This document shows positions 1 to 8,860 of a stretch of 42,500 nucleotides of DNA, one piece after another. Position 1 is the first letter of the stretch, and every line of letters starts with the position of its first letter. The stretch comes from an uncultured Bacteroidota bacterium (GTDB lineage: Bacteria > Bacteroidota > Bacteroidia > Flavobacteriales > Flavobacteriaceae), in NCBI GenBank assembly GCA_902631125.1, contig CACOXF010000001.1:1-42500 (forward strand), in the 5' to 3' direction. The notes beneath the pieces were generated by a model that worked only from the letters and a program-made list of their open reading frames with translations, did not search any database and was not told where the DNA came from. The position numbers and the translations under genes were made by a program.

Positions 1-369
1 CCTGCACAGTTTGATGTTATTCTCACGGGAAATCTATTTGGTGATATCATTTCTGATGAAGCGAGTGTCATTGGGGGTTCAATAGGGCTTTTGGCATCTG
101 CCTCAATAGGAGATTGTTATGCGATGTTTGAACCAATACATGGTTCTTTCCCACAAGGCAAAGGCAAAGGAATCGCCAACCCAACTGCTACCATACTATC
201 TGCTGCGATGATGCTCGATAATTTTGATATGGCTGATGAAGCAAATGCCATTCGTGTTGCAGTTCAGAAAACGATTGATAACAGAGTTGGTACTCTTGAT
301 TTATACCCTGAAAAAAGCTTTACAACTTCAGAAGTAGGGTCGTATATAAGTAATATTATTTCCCTATAA
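1..369 (+). CDS. leuB: 3-isopropylmalate dehydrogenase, C-terminal part (5' truncated by window edge)
   Basis: Open reading continues in frame from base 1 to TAA at 367-369, giving the last 122 residues of a protein normally about 350-370 long. It carries the isopropylmalate/isocitrate dehydrogenase signature: NLFGDIISDEAS, which includes metal-binding aspartates, then GSIGLLASAS, FEPIHGS and IANPTATILSAAMML. The family oxidatively decarboxylates 3-isopropylmalate with NAD in leucine synthesis, in the cytoplasm. The tail TSEVGSYI is also typical of bacterial LeuB. The other leu genes would lie to the left, outside the window. It is convergent with rpsA, 62 bp away. Isocitrate dehydrogenase or tartrate dehydrogenase are less likely from the EPIHGS context. 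Confidence 0.9.
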   Translation, partial: PAQFDVILTGNLFGDIISDEASVIGGSIGLLASASIGDCYAMFEPIHGSFPQGKGKGIANPTATILSAAMMLDNFDMADEANAIRVAVQKTIDNRVGTLDLYPEKSFTTSEVGSYISNIISL

Positions 370-431
370 AAAAAGTACTAAACAGCGCTTTTTTGTAGGT
401 AAATAATGAACTTAAATTAATCCTCATTTTC

Positions 432-2258
432 TTACCCATTCATTTTCTTTTTGAGATTGGCAAGAGCGTCAATATCACCCAAAGTAGAAACTTCCTTTTT
501 GGAGGATTTCTTCTTTGATTTTTTAACGATTTCTTTTTCCATCTCCATATAGACAGCGCTATGGGATAGCACAACACGCTTGTAGTCTTTATTGAATTCA
601 ATTACTTTAAACTCAGCAGACTCTCCTTTTTTCAATTTATTCCCATCCTCTTTATCCAGATGACGATTTGGAACAAAAGCAGTGATGTGTTCATTGAGAA
701 CAACTGTCGCACCTTTGTCAACTAACTCATGAATAGATGACTCAATGACTGTGCCCTCAGCATATTCACTTTCATACTTATTCCAAGGATTTTCTTGCAC
801 TTGCTTATGACCTAAGCTGAGTTTTCGTCCCTCAACGTCTAATTCAAGTACCACCACTTCTAAGTCCTGACCAACAGTAACCACCTCTGATGGATGCTTT
901 ACCTTTTTGGTCCACGACAATTCAGAAATATAAATGAGTCCATCGATTCCTTCTTCAAGTTCTACAAATACACCAAAGTTTGTGAAGTTTCTAATCACTC
1001 CTTTGTGTTTAGAGCCAACTGGGTATTTAGAGGTAATATCTGTCCATGGGTCTGGGGTTAGCTGCTTCATACCCAAAGACATTTTTCTCTCCTCTCGATC
1101 AAGGGATAAAATAGAAACCTTAACCTCGTCACCAACCTTTACAAAATCTTGCGCCGAACGCATGTGGGTACTCCATGACATTTCAGACACATGAACAAGA
1201 CCCTCAACACCTTGTGCGACTTCGACAAATGCACCATAGTCAGCAATGACAGCAACTTTACCATCAATCACATCTCCTTCTTTGAGGTCTCCACTAAGGG
1301 CTTCCCAAGGATGCTGGCTAAGTTGTTTAACACCTAATTGGATACGTGATTTATCATCATCAAAATCAAGGATAACAACATTTAGTTTTTGATCGATTTC
1401 TAAAATCTCACCTGGATGATTTATTCGATTCCATGACAAGTCTGTAATATGTACAAGTCCATCAACACCACCTAAATCAATAAATACACCATAAGACGTG
1501 ATATTTTTGACAATTCCTTCGAGCACCTGTCCTTTTTCAAGCTGAGATATGATTTCTTTCTTTTGCTCTTCAATGTCAGCCTCAATAAGTGCCTTGTGAG
1601 ATACTACAACGTTTTTGAACTCATGATTAATTTTAACAATCTTAAATTCCATGTTTTTATCTACATACTGATCATAATCACGTATTGGTTTCACATCGAT
1701 TTGAGAGCCTGGCAAAAATGCCTCAATCCCAAATACGTCAACGATCATACCACCTTTGGTGCGGCACTTTACAAAGCCTGTTACGACTTCGCCACTGTCA
1801 TGTGCATCGTTGACACGATCCCAAGCTTTTATCACGCGAGCCTTCCGGTGGGATAAAACAAGTTGTCCTGTTTTATCTTCTCTGATATCAACAATCACTT
1901 CAACATTGTCACCAACCTTTAGGTCAGGGTTGTATCGAAATTCATTTAATGAAATGACACCCTCAGATTTTGCATTAATATCAATAATTGCTTCACGATC
2001 AGTCATGTGTGTAACTGTTCCTTTAATTACATCTGTATGCTGTGTGTCCACAAAATTTTCATGAACAAGCTTTTCAAATTCTTTATACTTCTTCTCATCA
2101 ACAACCTCTGCTGCTTCTTGATAAGAAAGCCAATCAAAATTTTCTAAAAATTCTTTAGGAGATTGTTTTGGAGACTGATCTTCTGTTGTCTCTTCAGTGA
2201 TTTCTGGGGTCTCAACTTCTTCAACTTGAGGCTCCTTGTTTACATGATCATTCGTCAT
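432..2258 (-). CDS. rpsA: 30S ribosomal protein S1
   Basis: 608 residues with an acidic N-terminal tail (about residues 1-40) and six consecutive S1/OB-fold RNA-binding repeats (about 75-145, 155-225, 243-312, 325-398, 412-485, 498-570), then a Lys/Ser-rich tail. The repeats show the usual pattern, such as GVFIDLGGVDGLVHITDLSW and GAFVEVAQGVEGLVHVSEMSW. S1 binds mRNA on the 30S subunit and aids initiation. In Bacteroidetes, where Shine-Dalgarno sites are weak, its role is expected to be large (inference). The ATG at 2258 is followed by the plausible MTNDHVNKE start. A good promoter and an inverted-repeat leader lie upstream. The cmk-rpsA order is known from many bacteria. Confidence 0.97.
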   Translation of the reverse strand: MTNDHVNKEPQVEEVETPEITEETTEDQSPKQSPKEFLENFDWLSYQEAAEVVDEKKYKEFEKLVHENFVDTQHTDVIKGTVTHMTDREAIIDINAKSEGVISLNEFRYNPDLKVGDNVEVIVDIREDKTGQLVLSHRKARVIKAWDRVNDAHDSGEVVTGFVKCRTKGGMIVDVFGIEAFLPGSQIDVKPIRDYDQYVDKNMEFKIVKINHEFKNVVVSHKALIEADIEEQKKEIISQLEKGQVLEGIVKNITSYGVFIDLGGVDGLVHITDLSWNRINHPGEILEIDQKLNVVILDFDDDKSRIQLGVKQLSQHPWEALSGDLKEGDVIDGKVAVIADYGAFVEVAQGVEGLVHVSEMSWSTHMRSAQDFVKVGDEVKVSILSLDREERKMSLGMKQLTPDPWTDITSKYPVGSKHKGVIRNFTNFGVFVELEEGIDGLIYISELSWTKKVKHPSEVVTVGQDLEVVVLELDVEGRKLSLGHKQVQENPWNKYESEYAEGTVIESSIHELVDKGATVVLNEHITAFVPNRHLDKEDGNKLKKGESAEFKVIEFNKDYKRVVLSHSAVYMEMEKEIVKKSKKKSSKKEVSTLGDIDALANLKKKMNG

Positions 2259-2287
2259 GATTGATTGTTTTTGTATTCTGTTGCTTT

Positions 2288-2347
2288 TAGAGAATAAACG
2301 CCGAGCAACAAAAGGGGTTCATGTACAACACTAAGGAGTATTCTCTA
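2288..2347 (-). promoter_or_regulatory. Inverted repeat in the rpsA 5' leader
   Basis: A perfect 9-bp inverted repeat, TAGAGAATA (2288-2296) and TATTCTCTA (2339-2347), encloses 42 nt. On the rpsA transcript it would form a stem ending about 29 nt before the ATG, with a large loop. It lies between the predicted promoter and the gene, so it would be in the 5' UTR. Autoregulation of rpsA by S1 through leader structure is known in enterobacteria; that this hairpin does so here is inference. Confidence 0.45.
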
Positions 2348-2370
2348 CAAAACGTATCCCTTAGGGTGAG

Positions 2371-2401
2371 CAAAATTAACCCTTTTCAATAGACAAGCAA
2401 A
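2371..2401 (-). promoter_or_regulatory. Predicted Bacteroidetes-type promoter for rpsA
   Basis: Read on the minus strand, TTTG (2401-2398) is followed after 19 nt by TAATTTTG (2378-2371). This is an exact fit to the Bacteroidetes primary sigma consensus, TTTG at -33 and TANNTTTG at -7. Transcription would start near 2364, giving a leader of about 105 nt before the rpsA ATG. It lies in the 163-bp gap after cmk, so rpsA need not depend on read-through from lon-porQ-cmk. Confidence 0.6.
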
Positions 2402-2421
2402 TATTTGGGCAATAAAAATTA

Positions 2422-3090
2422 TTAAAACAGACTGTCGATTTTGGAAATAGCAACTTCGATAAGATGAGATAAACCTTCCTCATTATTGGTCAGAACAATC
2501 GCATTCTTTGGAATAACTAAAGGAGAATCATCTCTACTAGAATCAATATGATCTCTATTTTCAATATTGGAAATTACATCTGTTAAAGAAATATCAACAT
2601 TTTTCTGTGTGAGTTCAAGAAACCTTCGTTTGACTCGTACTTCCATCGATGCTTCAATATAAAATTTGATTGTTGAGTCAGGAAAAACAACACTGCCGAT
2701 ATCCCTTCCGTCCATGACAACGTTTCCTCTTTTTCCTAACTCTCTCTGCTTCGTGACCATAAATTTTCTGAATAAAGACTCCTTTGCAACGATACTTACA
2801 TAGTTAGAGACTTCCATTGATCGTACTTCATGTTCAATGATTTTACCATTTAGCATTACATAATCATCAGAAGAAAAATCAATTTCAATTGTTGGCAAAT
2901 GGGAAACAAGGGTGTCTATATCAAAATGATTTTTGTCTATAAGTTTATGATTCAAAGAATAAAAGGTTAGCGCACGATACATGGCGCCAGAGTCAATATG
3001 CTTGAACCTGTAATGTTTTGCAAGAGCTTTTGCCAAAGAGCTTTTGCCTGTTGATGATGCACCGTCTACGGAAATAATGATGTTCTTCAT
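2422..3090 (-). CDS. cmk: Cytidylate kinase
   Basis: 222 residues, normal length. The N-terminal P-loop is DGASSTGKSSLAKALA, followed by HIDSGAMYRALTF (CMP-binding Asp/Ser/Tyr region), VMDGRDIGSVVFPD and the mobile-lid region around KRRFLELTQK. It phosphorylates CMP and dCMP with ATP in the cytoplasm, feeding RNA, DNA and CDP-lipid synthesis. The ATG at 3090 directly abuts the porQ stop codon (TAG at 3093-3091), so the two are almost certainly co-transcribed. cmk beside rpsA is a common bacterial arrangement. Confidence 0.96.
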   Translation of the reverse strand: MKNIIISVDGASSTGKSSLAKALAKHYRFKHIDSGAMYRALTFYSLNHKLIDKNHFDIDTLVSHLPTIEIDFSSDDYVMLNGKIIEHEVRSMEVSNYVSIVAKESLFRKFMVTKQRELGKRGNVVMDGRDIGSVVFPDSTIKFYIEASMEVRVKRRFLELTQKNVDISLTDVISNIENRDHIDSSRDDSPLVIPKNAIVLTNNEEGLSHLIEVAISKIDSLF

Positions 3091-4098
3091 CTAGGGCACA
3101 AAGGTAATACCTAAAAAATTAGTGTTTCCAGCTGCACTGAAACGGGCATGACTATAATTGAATTTAAATTTTCGCAAATTGACACCAAAACCAAAACTCA
3201 ATCCAGAAAAACTGCGAATTTCAGAGATTGAAAGTTCTGCAGATCTCAAAAAATTATAACTAACTTGAATTGAGAATGGACGATCTGGAAACAATTCTGC
3301 CCCAAATACAAGGTGTCTGACGAACTCATCAATAAATGTTGAAGAATCATCCACCAACTCCCCTTCAAAATTAGTTTGCTGTTGGTTGGTGTTCACATAA
3401 TTAAGATCCCATCTGTTAAGATAGTCAAGACACAAATGCCAGCGAAGAGGCAAATACTCTAATTCGTTTGAAATGCCAAAAGATAAAGAAAAAGGTATGC
3501 TTTCCTTTACATTATCGTAAGTGATGAATTGAGAACCAATATTGCGCGCAACTAAAGCATAACGATATAGAGACGATTGAGATTCATGATACAGTCCCAA
3601 GTCAGCAGTCCAACCCATAGATTGATAATCTGCTAGAGTTGAACTTATCAGGTTTAATCTTGCCCCAACACGCAAATTTTTGGAATCAATAGTATAGGAA
3701 TATGCCACTCCTAAGGCAAATTCGTTTCCTGAAAATTCACCTATTTTCTCAGCGAAAATATCTCTTTCATCAAATGTCCCATAATGTATAAATCGAGTAT
3801 CAATCAAAATAGTATGAGATTCATTCAAAGTAATTGCAGCAGCAGCTGTACCTCGATTGATCCCTGCAAAATAAGGTTGATAGTTGAATGCGATTTGCCC
3901 TCGTATAGAGTCTGATACCTGGGCAGGATTTGCCAAGCTACTGTGGATTGAAGCAGTTGATAACGTTGACACCCATGTCCCAAGAGACATGTGTCTAGGA
4001 CTGGGAAAAAGGTCTAAAAACTGATATGTGTTTGACCCTCCCACTTGCGCAGATAATGATGCACAAAATAAAAAAACGCCAAAGACGATCAATCTCAT
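3091..4098 (-). CDS. porQ: Type IX secretion system protein PorQ
   Basis: 335 residues. A signal peptide (MRLIVFGVFLFCASLSAQ) ends at the typical Bacteroidetes A-Q junction. The mature part is rich in alternating aromatic and hydrophobic strands, as in an outer-membrane beta-barrel, and ends in an aromatic-hydrophobic-Pro tail (LGITFVP). The segment GGSNTYQFLDLFPSPRHMSLG is characteristic of PorQ, which is needed with PorU/V/Z-type proteins for T9SS maturation of exported cargo in Porphyromonas and relatives. It lies between lon (29 bp upstream) and cmk (abutting), an order I associate with Flavobacteriia. A client protein with a T9SS sorting domain is encoded at 37150-40560. The name rests on remembered family features, not a search. 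Confidence 0.85.
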   Translation of the reverse strand: MRLIVFGVFLFCASLSAQVGGSNTYQFLDLFPSPRHMSLGTWVSTLSTASIHSSLANPAQVSDSIRGQIAFNYQPYFAGINRGTAAAAITLNESHTILIDTRFIHYGTFDERDIFAEKIGEFSGNEFALGVAYSYTIDSKNLRVGARLNLISSTLADYQSMGWTADLGLYHESQSSLYRYALVARNIGSQFITYDNVKESIPFSLSFGISNELEYLPLRWHLCLDYLNRWDLNYVNTNQQQTNFEGELVDDSSTFIDEFVRHLVFGAELFPDRPFSIQVSYNFLRSAELSISEIRSFSGLSFGFGVNLRKFKFNYSHARFSAAGNTNFLGITFVP

Positions 4099-4127
4099 AT
4101 AGTAATTAAAACGTGTTGGGTTGAAAA

Positions 4128-6584
4128 TTATTTGATTTTACGAAGCTCTTTATTTGCTTTATGGGTGGTCAATGCAAAATCCAGTACATCAATCATAGAA
4201 GAAACGTATTGAAATTGTAAGCCACGAAGATAGCTTTGATTGATTTCATCTACATCTTTTTTGTTTTCAGCACACAATATGATGGTTTTGACATTTGCAC
4301 GCTTTGCAGCAAGGATTTTTTCTTTGATACCACCCACAGGTAAAACCTTTCCTCTTAATGTAATCTCACCTGACATTGCAATTCTACTTTTCACTTTGCG
4401 CCCTGTAATGGCAGAAACCAAAGAAGTAAGCATCGTAATTCCAGCACTGGGGCCATCTTTGGGAGTTGCTCCTTCTGGAACGTGAATGTGATAGTTACTC
4501 CTGTTCAGTTCCTCTGCGTTTGTGCCTATTTGATCTGCATACGATTTAATAAATTCCAAGGCAATTGTGGCAGATTCTTTCATGACTTTACCCAAATTTC
4601 CTGTCAGAGACAACTTTCCTGATCCCTTGGTCACCAAAGACTCAATAAAGAGAATATCTCCACCCATTTGCGTCCAAGCGAGGCCTGTCACTACACCTGG
4701 AACTTCATTGTTTTCATAGGCCGCTTTTGATACCTTTTCAGCACCAAGAATATCTTCAATGTATTTGGTGTCAACCGATGCCTCAAAGGTTTCTTCCATT
4801 GCTATGGTTTTTGCACGATTCCGAATCACTTTCGCAATTGTTTTATCGAGACCTCGAACACCCGACTCACGAGTGTACCCGGAAACAATCTTTTTTAAGA
4901 CGGACTTGCCAATTTTAATGTCATTTGCTGTCAGTCCATGTTCATTGATTTGCTTTGGAACCAAGTATTTTTTCCCAATGGCAATTTTCTCTTCAAGAGT
5001 ATATCCACTCAATTGTATAATTTCCATCCGATCCAACAAAGCTGGCTGTATGGTTGAGAGTGTATTTGAAGTTGCAATAAATAGAACTTTTGAAAGATCG
5101 TAACCAAACTCTAAAAAATTGTCATAAAACTCACTGTTTTGCTCAGGGTCAAGCACCTCAAGTAGTGCTGACGAAGGGTCGCCACTCATTCCTGAAGAAA
5201 GTTTGTCAATTTCATCTAGAACGAAGACCGGATTAGATGTACCTGCCTTCTTTATATTTTGCAAAATTCGACCTGGCATTGCACCAATATAAGTTTTTCG
5301 ATGACCTCTAATTTCTGCCTCATCACGCATACCACCAAGAGAGATTCGTACATATTCTCTACCCAGTGCCTCTGCTATCGATTTACCCAGTGATGTTTTT
5401 CCAACACCAGGAGGACCTGTCAAACATAAAATGGGCGATTTCATATCGTTTCGAAGTTTCAACACAGCCAAAAACTCAATGACACGCTTTTTTACCTTCT
5501 CCAATCCAAAGTGATCTCTATCTAGAATGCGCTGTGCACGCTTTAAATCAAAATTATCCTTTGAAAATTTGTCCCAGGGTAAATCGAGGAGTAGCTCTAA
5601 GTAATTTCTTTGAACACCATACTCTGCGACTTGAGAATTCATTCGTTCAAACTTTAAAAGTTCTTTTTCAAAATGCGATTTTACTTTTTTACTCCACTTT
5701 TTTTCACGACAACGAATTTTCATATCTGCAACATCCTTATGAGATGAAGATCCACCCAATTCTTCTTGAATGGCTTTCATCTGTTGATGTAAAAAATACT
5801 CACGTTGTTGCTGGTCTAAATCATTGCGCACTTTGGACTGCACCTCGTTTTTCAGCGAAAGCTTTTGAAACTCCACATCCATATGCTTGAGACAAAGTAA
5901 TGCTCGTTTGTGAAGATCATTGCTTTCCAAAATCTTTTGTTTATCAACAGATGCCATACTCATATTAGATGAAACAAAATTGACTAAGAAAGAATCACTT
6001 TTGATATTGTTGATTGCAAAAGACGCCTCAGACGGAATATTGGGACTATCAGCGATGATTTGAAGCGAAAGGTCTTTGATAGAATCGATGACTGCAGCAA
6101 ACTTTTTATCTCCCTTCTCGGGTCGTACGTCTTGCAACTCAGTAACTGTTGCTTTCATGTACGAATGGGATTCTATAAATTTTTCGATCTGAAAACGTTT
6201 TTTACCTTGCAGAATTATTGTAGTATTGCCATCAGGCATTTGTAGAATTCGAAGAATACGAGCCAGTGTTCCGACTTTATGAAGATCTTCTTGCTCTGGA
6301 GATTGAACTTTGGAATCGAGTTGAGCAACAACCCCAATCAATTTATTTGATGCATTTGCATCTCGAATCAGTTGTATGGACTTGTCACGCGTGGCAGTGA
6401 TTGGAATCACAACACCGGGAAACAGCACAGTATTGCGCAGTGGTAAAATGGGAATCACTTTGGGAACAGGCTCTTTCAAAATCTCTTCCTCGTCGTCTGT
6501 TGTCATCAACGGAATCAACTCTGCGTCAACTTCGAGCTCCTCTAATGATAGTTCATCCAATGAAATCAATTTTGCTTTGCTCAT
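4128..6584 (-). CDS. lon: ATP-dependent endopeptidase Lon
   Basis: 818 residues, normal for LonA. It has an N-terminal substrate-recognition domain beginning IPILPLRNTVLFPGVVIPI, a coiled-coil linker (about 230-330), and an AAA+ module with Walker A GPPGVGKTSLGKS, Walker B VFVLDEIDK and sensor-region TSNTL. The C-terminal Ser-Lys protease domain has the nucleophile in PKDGPSAGITM and the Lys in GGIKEKILAAKRA. Lon degrades misfolded and short-lived regulatory proteins in the cytoplasm. ATG at 6584. It heads the lon-porQ-cmk run. I found no clear TANNTTTG box directly upstream, so its promoter is undefined here. Confidence 0.97.
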   Translation of the reverse strand: MSKAKLISLDELSLEELEVDAELIPLMTTDDEEEILKEPVPKVIPILPLRNTVLFPGVVIPITATRDKSIQLIRDANASNKLIGVVAQLDSKVQSPEQEDLHKVGTLARILRILQMPDGNTTIILQGKKRFQIEKFIESHSYMKATVTELQDVRPEKGDKKFAAVIDSIKDLSLQIIADSPNIPSEASFAINNIKSDSFLVNFVSSNMSMASVDKQKILESNDLHKRALLCLKHMDVEFQKLSLKNEVQSKVRNDLDQQQREYFLHQQMKAIQEELGGSSSHKDVADMKIRCREKKWSKKVKSHFEKELLKFERMNSQVAEYGVQRNYLELLLDLPWDKFSKDNFDLKRAQRILDRDHFGLEKVKKRVIEFLAVLKLRNDMKSPILCLTGPPGVGKTSLGKSIAEALGREYVRISLGGMRDEAEIRGHRKTYIGAMPGRILQNIKKAGTSNPVFVLDEIDKLSSGMSGDPSSALLEVLDPEQNSEFYDNFLEFGYDLSKVLFIATSNTLSTIQPALLDRMEIIQLSGYTLEEKIAIGKKYLVPKQINEHGLTANDIKIGKSVLKKIVSGYTRESGVRGLDKTIAKVIRNRAKTIAMEETFEASVDTKYIEDILGAEKVSKAAYENNEVPGVVTGLAWTQMGGDILFIESLVTKGSGKLSLTGNLGKVMKESATIALEFIKSYADQIGTNAEELNRSNYHIHVPEGATPKDGPSAGITMLTSLVSAITGRKVKSRIAMSGEITLRGKVLPVGGIKEKILAAKRANVKTIILCAENKKDVDEINQSYLRGLQFQYVSSMIDVLDFALTTHKANKELRKIK

Positions 6585-6803
6585 AGATTATGTCATTTTG
6601 TCTTATTTTTACTGCTAAACAATTTATTTGTCAGTTGCAGTCAGTCGATTTGTATTAAAATCGCACCTTTTACAATTAAAGAGTATATCCTTCAACATCC
6701 ATGCCAACCATATTTTAAGTAATTATCATTATATCTAATTTACCAGATCTAAAAATCATGAATTATTTATTTATCACGATTATTCATCAATAGTCTTTTG
6801 TTT

Positions 6804-7460
6804 ATGATCAATTTAGACACAATTAAAGGCAACAACGTTTGAGAAACCTTACAATTTACAACTCAAAAATTTGATAGTTTTGAAATTTCTGCTCCCTCAA
6901 ATGTAACTTCAGAAAAAGGTAAGCATTACGAAGTTAAAATTATAGGCGAATGCAATGTAATACCTAAAGTATTTACTCAGGTTAAAAACAAAACTTTTCT
7001 TCTGAATAAGTTTAACAATGTGAAACTTCAGGGAAATGTAATAAGTAGAATACCAGTAACATTCACAACTTAAGATATTTCCGAAATATATGTGCTCGGA
7101 TCAGCAAAGGTTTCAAGTACGTACAACATAAAATCAAAACATTTATCTTTATGAATAATTGGTTCAGGTGAGATTAGTCTTATCATTAATTGTCAGAACG
7201 AACGTATCTTTTGTTATTGGTGGTTCTGGTAATTTTATTTTAAAGTTAATTGTAAAATCATTAAAGAGTAAGTCATTGGCTAGAGGAATCTTCACACAAG
7301 CCAATTGAAATCTAAAAATCATTTATTAAAATTGTTGGATCATGTCATGCAAGTGTTTGCTCGCTATAAAAGCTGGGTGTATCGATCAATGGAACTGCTG
7401 TTGTGACCTACGCAAGTGAACGCAAAAAAGTTGATATCACAACTTGGCTTGGAGATAAAA
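6804..7460 (+). pseudogene. Decayed GIN-domain (DUF2807-like) adhesin-type protein gene
   Basis: No intact gene lies in 6585-7471, but translating 6804-7460 across three frames gives one continuous family-like sequence. Frame of 6804: after a TGA at 6840, FTTQKFDSFEISAPSNVTSE then GKHYEVKIIGECNVIPKVFT. TAA at 7071 interrupts before DISEIYVLGSAKVSS, and a TGA at 7152 precedes GSGEISLIINC. The next frame gives VSFVIGGSGNF from 7204. The third frame, from 7328, gives KIVGSCHASVCSL, a TAA, then VSINGTAVVTYASERKKVDI. The Gly-Ser-Gly turns and the strand periodicity match DUF2807 (putative autotransporter adhesin head GIN domain), an envelope beta-helix family common in Bacteroidetes. A remnant signal peptide may start at 6758 (MNYLFITII). 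At least three stops and two frame changes argue for a pseudogene. Family assignment is by eye. Confidence 0.6.
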
Positions 7461-7471
7461 AACATCAGTAC

Positions 7472-8785
7472 TCAGTTGGTCATTCTTCTATGGATTCGAA
7501 TGAGCAGAAACGCTCCTATCAGGAAGAATGATAGAAAAAACAAAACTGAATTTCGCATCGAACCAGTGATTTGATCAATAGTCCCAAAGAGCAGCATCCC
7601 TATGACAATGCCAGTCATTTGTGATGTACTGTAAAAACTAAAGAAGGATGTGGTATCATCTGTTTTTGGGATAAATTTTGAATATGTGGATCGAGCCAAG
7701 GATTGTATACCTCCCATAGACAATCCAACAAATCCAGCTGCAATGTAAAATTGGATAGGTGATCGAACGAAGAATGCATATAGACATAGGCTTACCCAAA
7801 TGAAATTTAGGGTAATTAAAACAGGTAGATTTCCAAACTTTTTTGAACATTGTGCAGTTATGTTTGCACCAAAAATTGCGATTAGTTGAATGATCGTGAT
7901 ACTTATAATCAGTCCAATTTGCTTTTCACTTGAGCTTCCCCAATTGATCTCTTGTTCGCCAAAATAGGCTGCAATCAACATCACAGTCTGAACTGCCATA
8001 CTAAACACAAAAAAAGCACCGGTGTAGCTTTTTAGAATAGGATTATTTGAAAAAGTTTTCCAAACAGTACTAAGCTCGCGATATCCATTGAAAAAAACTT
8101 TGTTAGTCAATGGATTTTTTGAAATGTTTTTTGGTAAAAATCTGAAAGCAATTTGACTGAAAGCTATCCACCAAACTCCTACAGAAATAAATGAATATTT
8201 CATCGCTTTAACAGATGCTTCTGAGGCTGTACCCTCAATACCATATAAACTAGGATTGAGCACCATACTCAGATTAACAACCAACAACAAAACACTGCCT
8301 ACGTAACCAAGAGAATAACCCAAAGCACTCGCTTTGTCCATCTGTTCTGGATGAGCAATGTCTGGTAGATAAGAGTTGTAAAAAACCCAACTCAACCATG
8401 CCCCAACAGAAGCAAAAAAATAGCAAATCAAACCAAAATAAATATTGTCCAGATTGAACCAGTACAGGCCTACGCAGGATAGTGCTCCTACGTAGGTGTA
8501 AAACTTCATGAATGATTTTTTATTCCCAACATAATCTGCAATTCCAGAAAGAATGGGGGATAAAATAGCAACGACTGCAAATGCAGCTGCAGTGGTATAA
8601 CTGATCAACGCAGTGTTTTTTAATGACTGTCCAAAGATTTCAATGTATAAATTGTCAGCAAACAACGACCCATAGTAAATCGGAAATATAGTTGAAGTAA
8701 TGACTAAAAAATAAACCGAATTTGCCCAGTCGTATGAAGCCCATACGCGTATAAGTGTATTACTACCTTTTTGTAACTGCAACAT
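7472..8785 (-). CDS. MFS transporter, UMF1/Atg22-like family
   Basis: 437 residues from ATG at 8785 (MLQLQKGSNTLIRVWASYDW). Reading can extend upstream to 8881, but the extra N-terminus is unlike the family and would overlap the divergent gene. There are about twelve hydrophobic segments. YDWANSVYFLVITSTIFPIYY near the N-terminus is diagnostic of the UMF1 (Atg22-like) MFS branch; GIADYVGNKK fits the MFS loop 2-3 motif; GGIQSLARSTYSKFIP lies in the second half. It is an inner-membrane transporter. Atg22 of yeast exports amino acids from the vacuole, but bacterial substrates are not established. It is divergent from the hydrolase at 8861, with 75 bp between starts. Confidence 0.88.
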   Translation of the reverse strand: MLQLQKGSNTLIRVWASYDWANSVYFLVITSTIFPIYYGSLFADNLYIEIFGQSLKNTALISYTTAAAFAVVAILSPILSGIADYVGNKKSFMKFYTYVGALSCVGLYWFNLDNIYFGLICYFFASVGAWLSWVFYNSYLPDIAHPEQMDKASALGYSLGYVGSVLLLVVNLSMVLNPSLYGIEGTASEASVKAMKYSFISVGVWWIAFSQIAFRFLPKNISKNPLTNKVFFNGYRELSTVWKTFSNNPILKSYTGAFFVFSMAVQTVMLIAAYFGEQEINWGSSSEKQIGLIISITIIQLIAIFGANITAQCSKKFGNLPVLITLNFIWVSLCLYAFFVRSPIQFYIAAGFVGLSMGGIQSLARSTYSKFIPKTDDTTSFFSFYSTSQMTGIVIGMLLFGTIDQITGSMRNSVLFFLSFFLIGAFLLIRIHRRMTN

Positions 8786-8860
8786 TGTTAATTTAGAGCA
8801 CCAAAATAGTGAAAATAATGTGTTTGACTTTTTTATATTTACTAACTTTATTGAATTACA

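Noticed and set aside
369-394. AAAAAAG/CTTTTTT inverted repeat after leuB as a terminator
   Set aside because: The stem is almost all A-T and its T tract is part of the stem, leaving no separate U tail; stability would be poor.
5534-5890. 118-codon plus-strand frame opposite lon
   Set aside because: Lies wholly within lon on the other strand, with no family-like sequence; a shadow of lon codon use. Similar plus-strand frames opposite rpsA, recN and ligA were dropped for the same reason.
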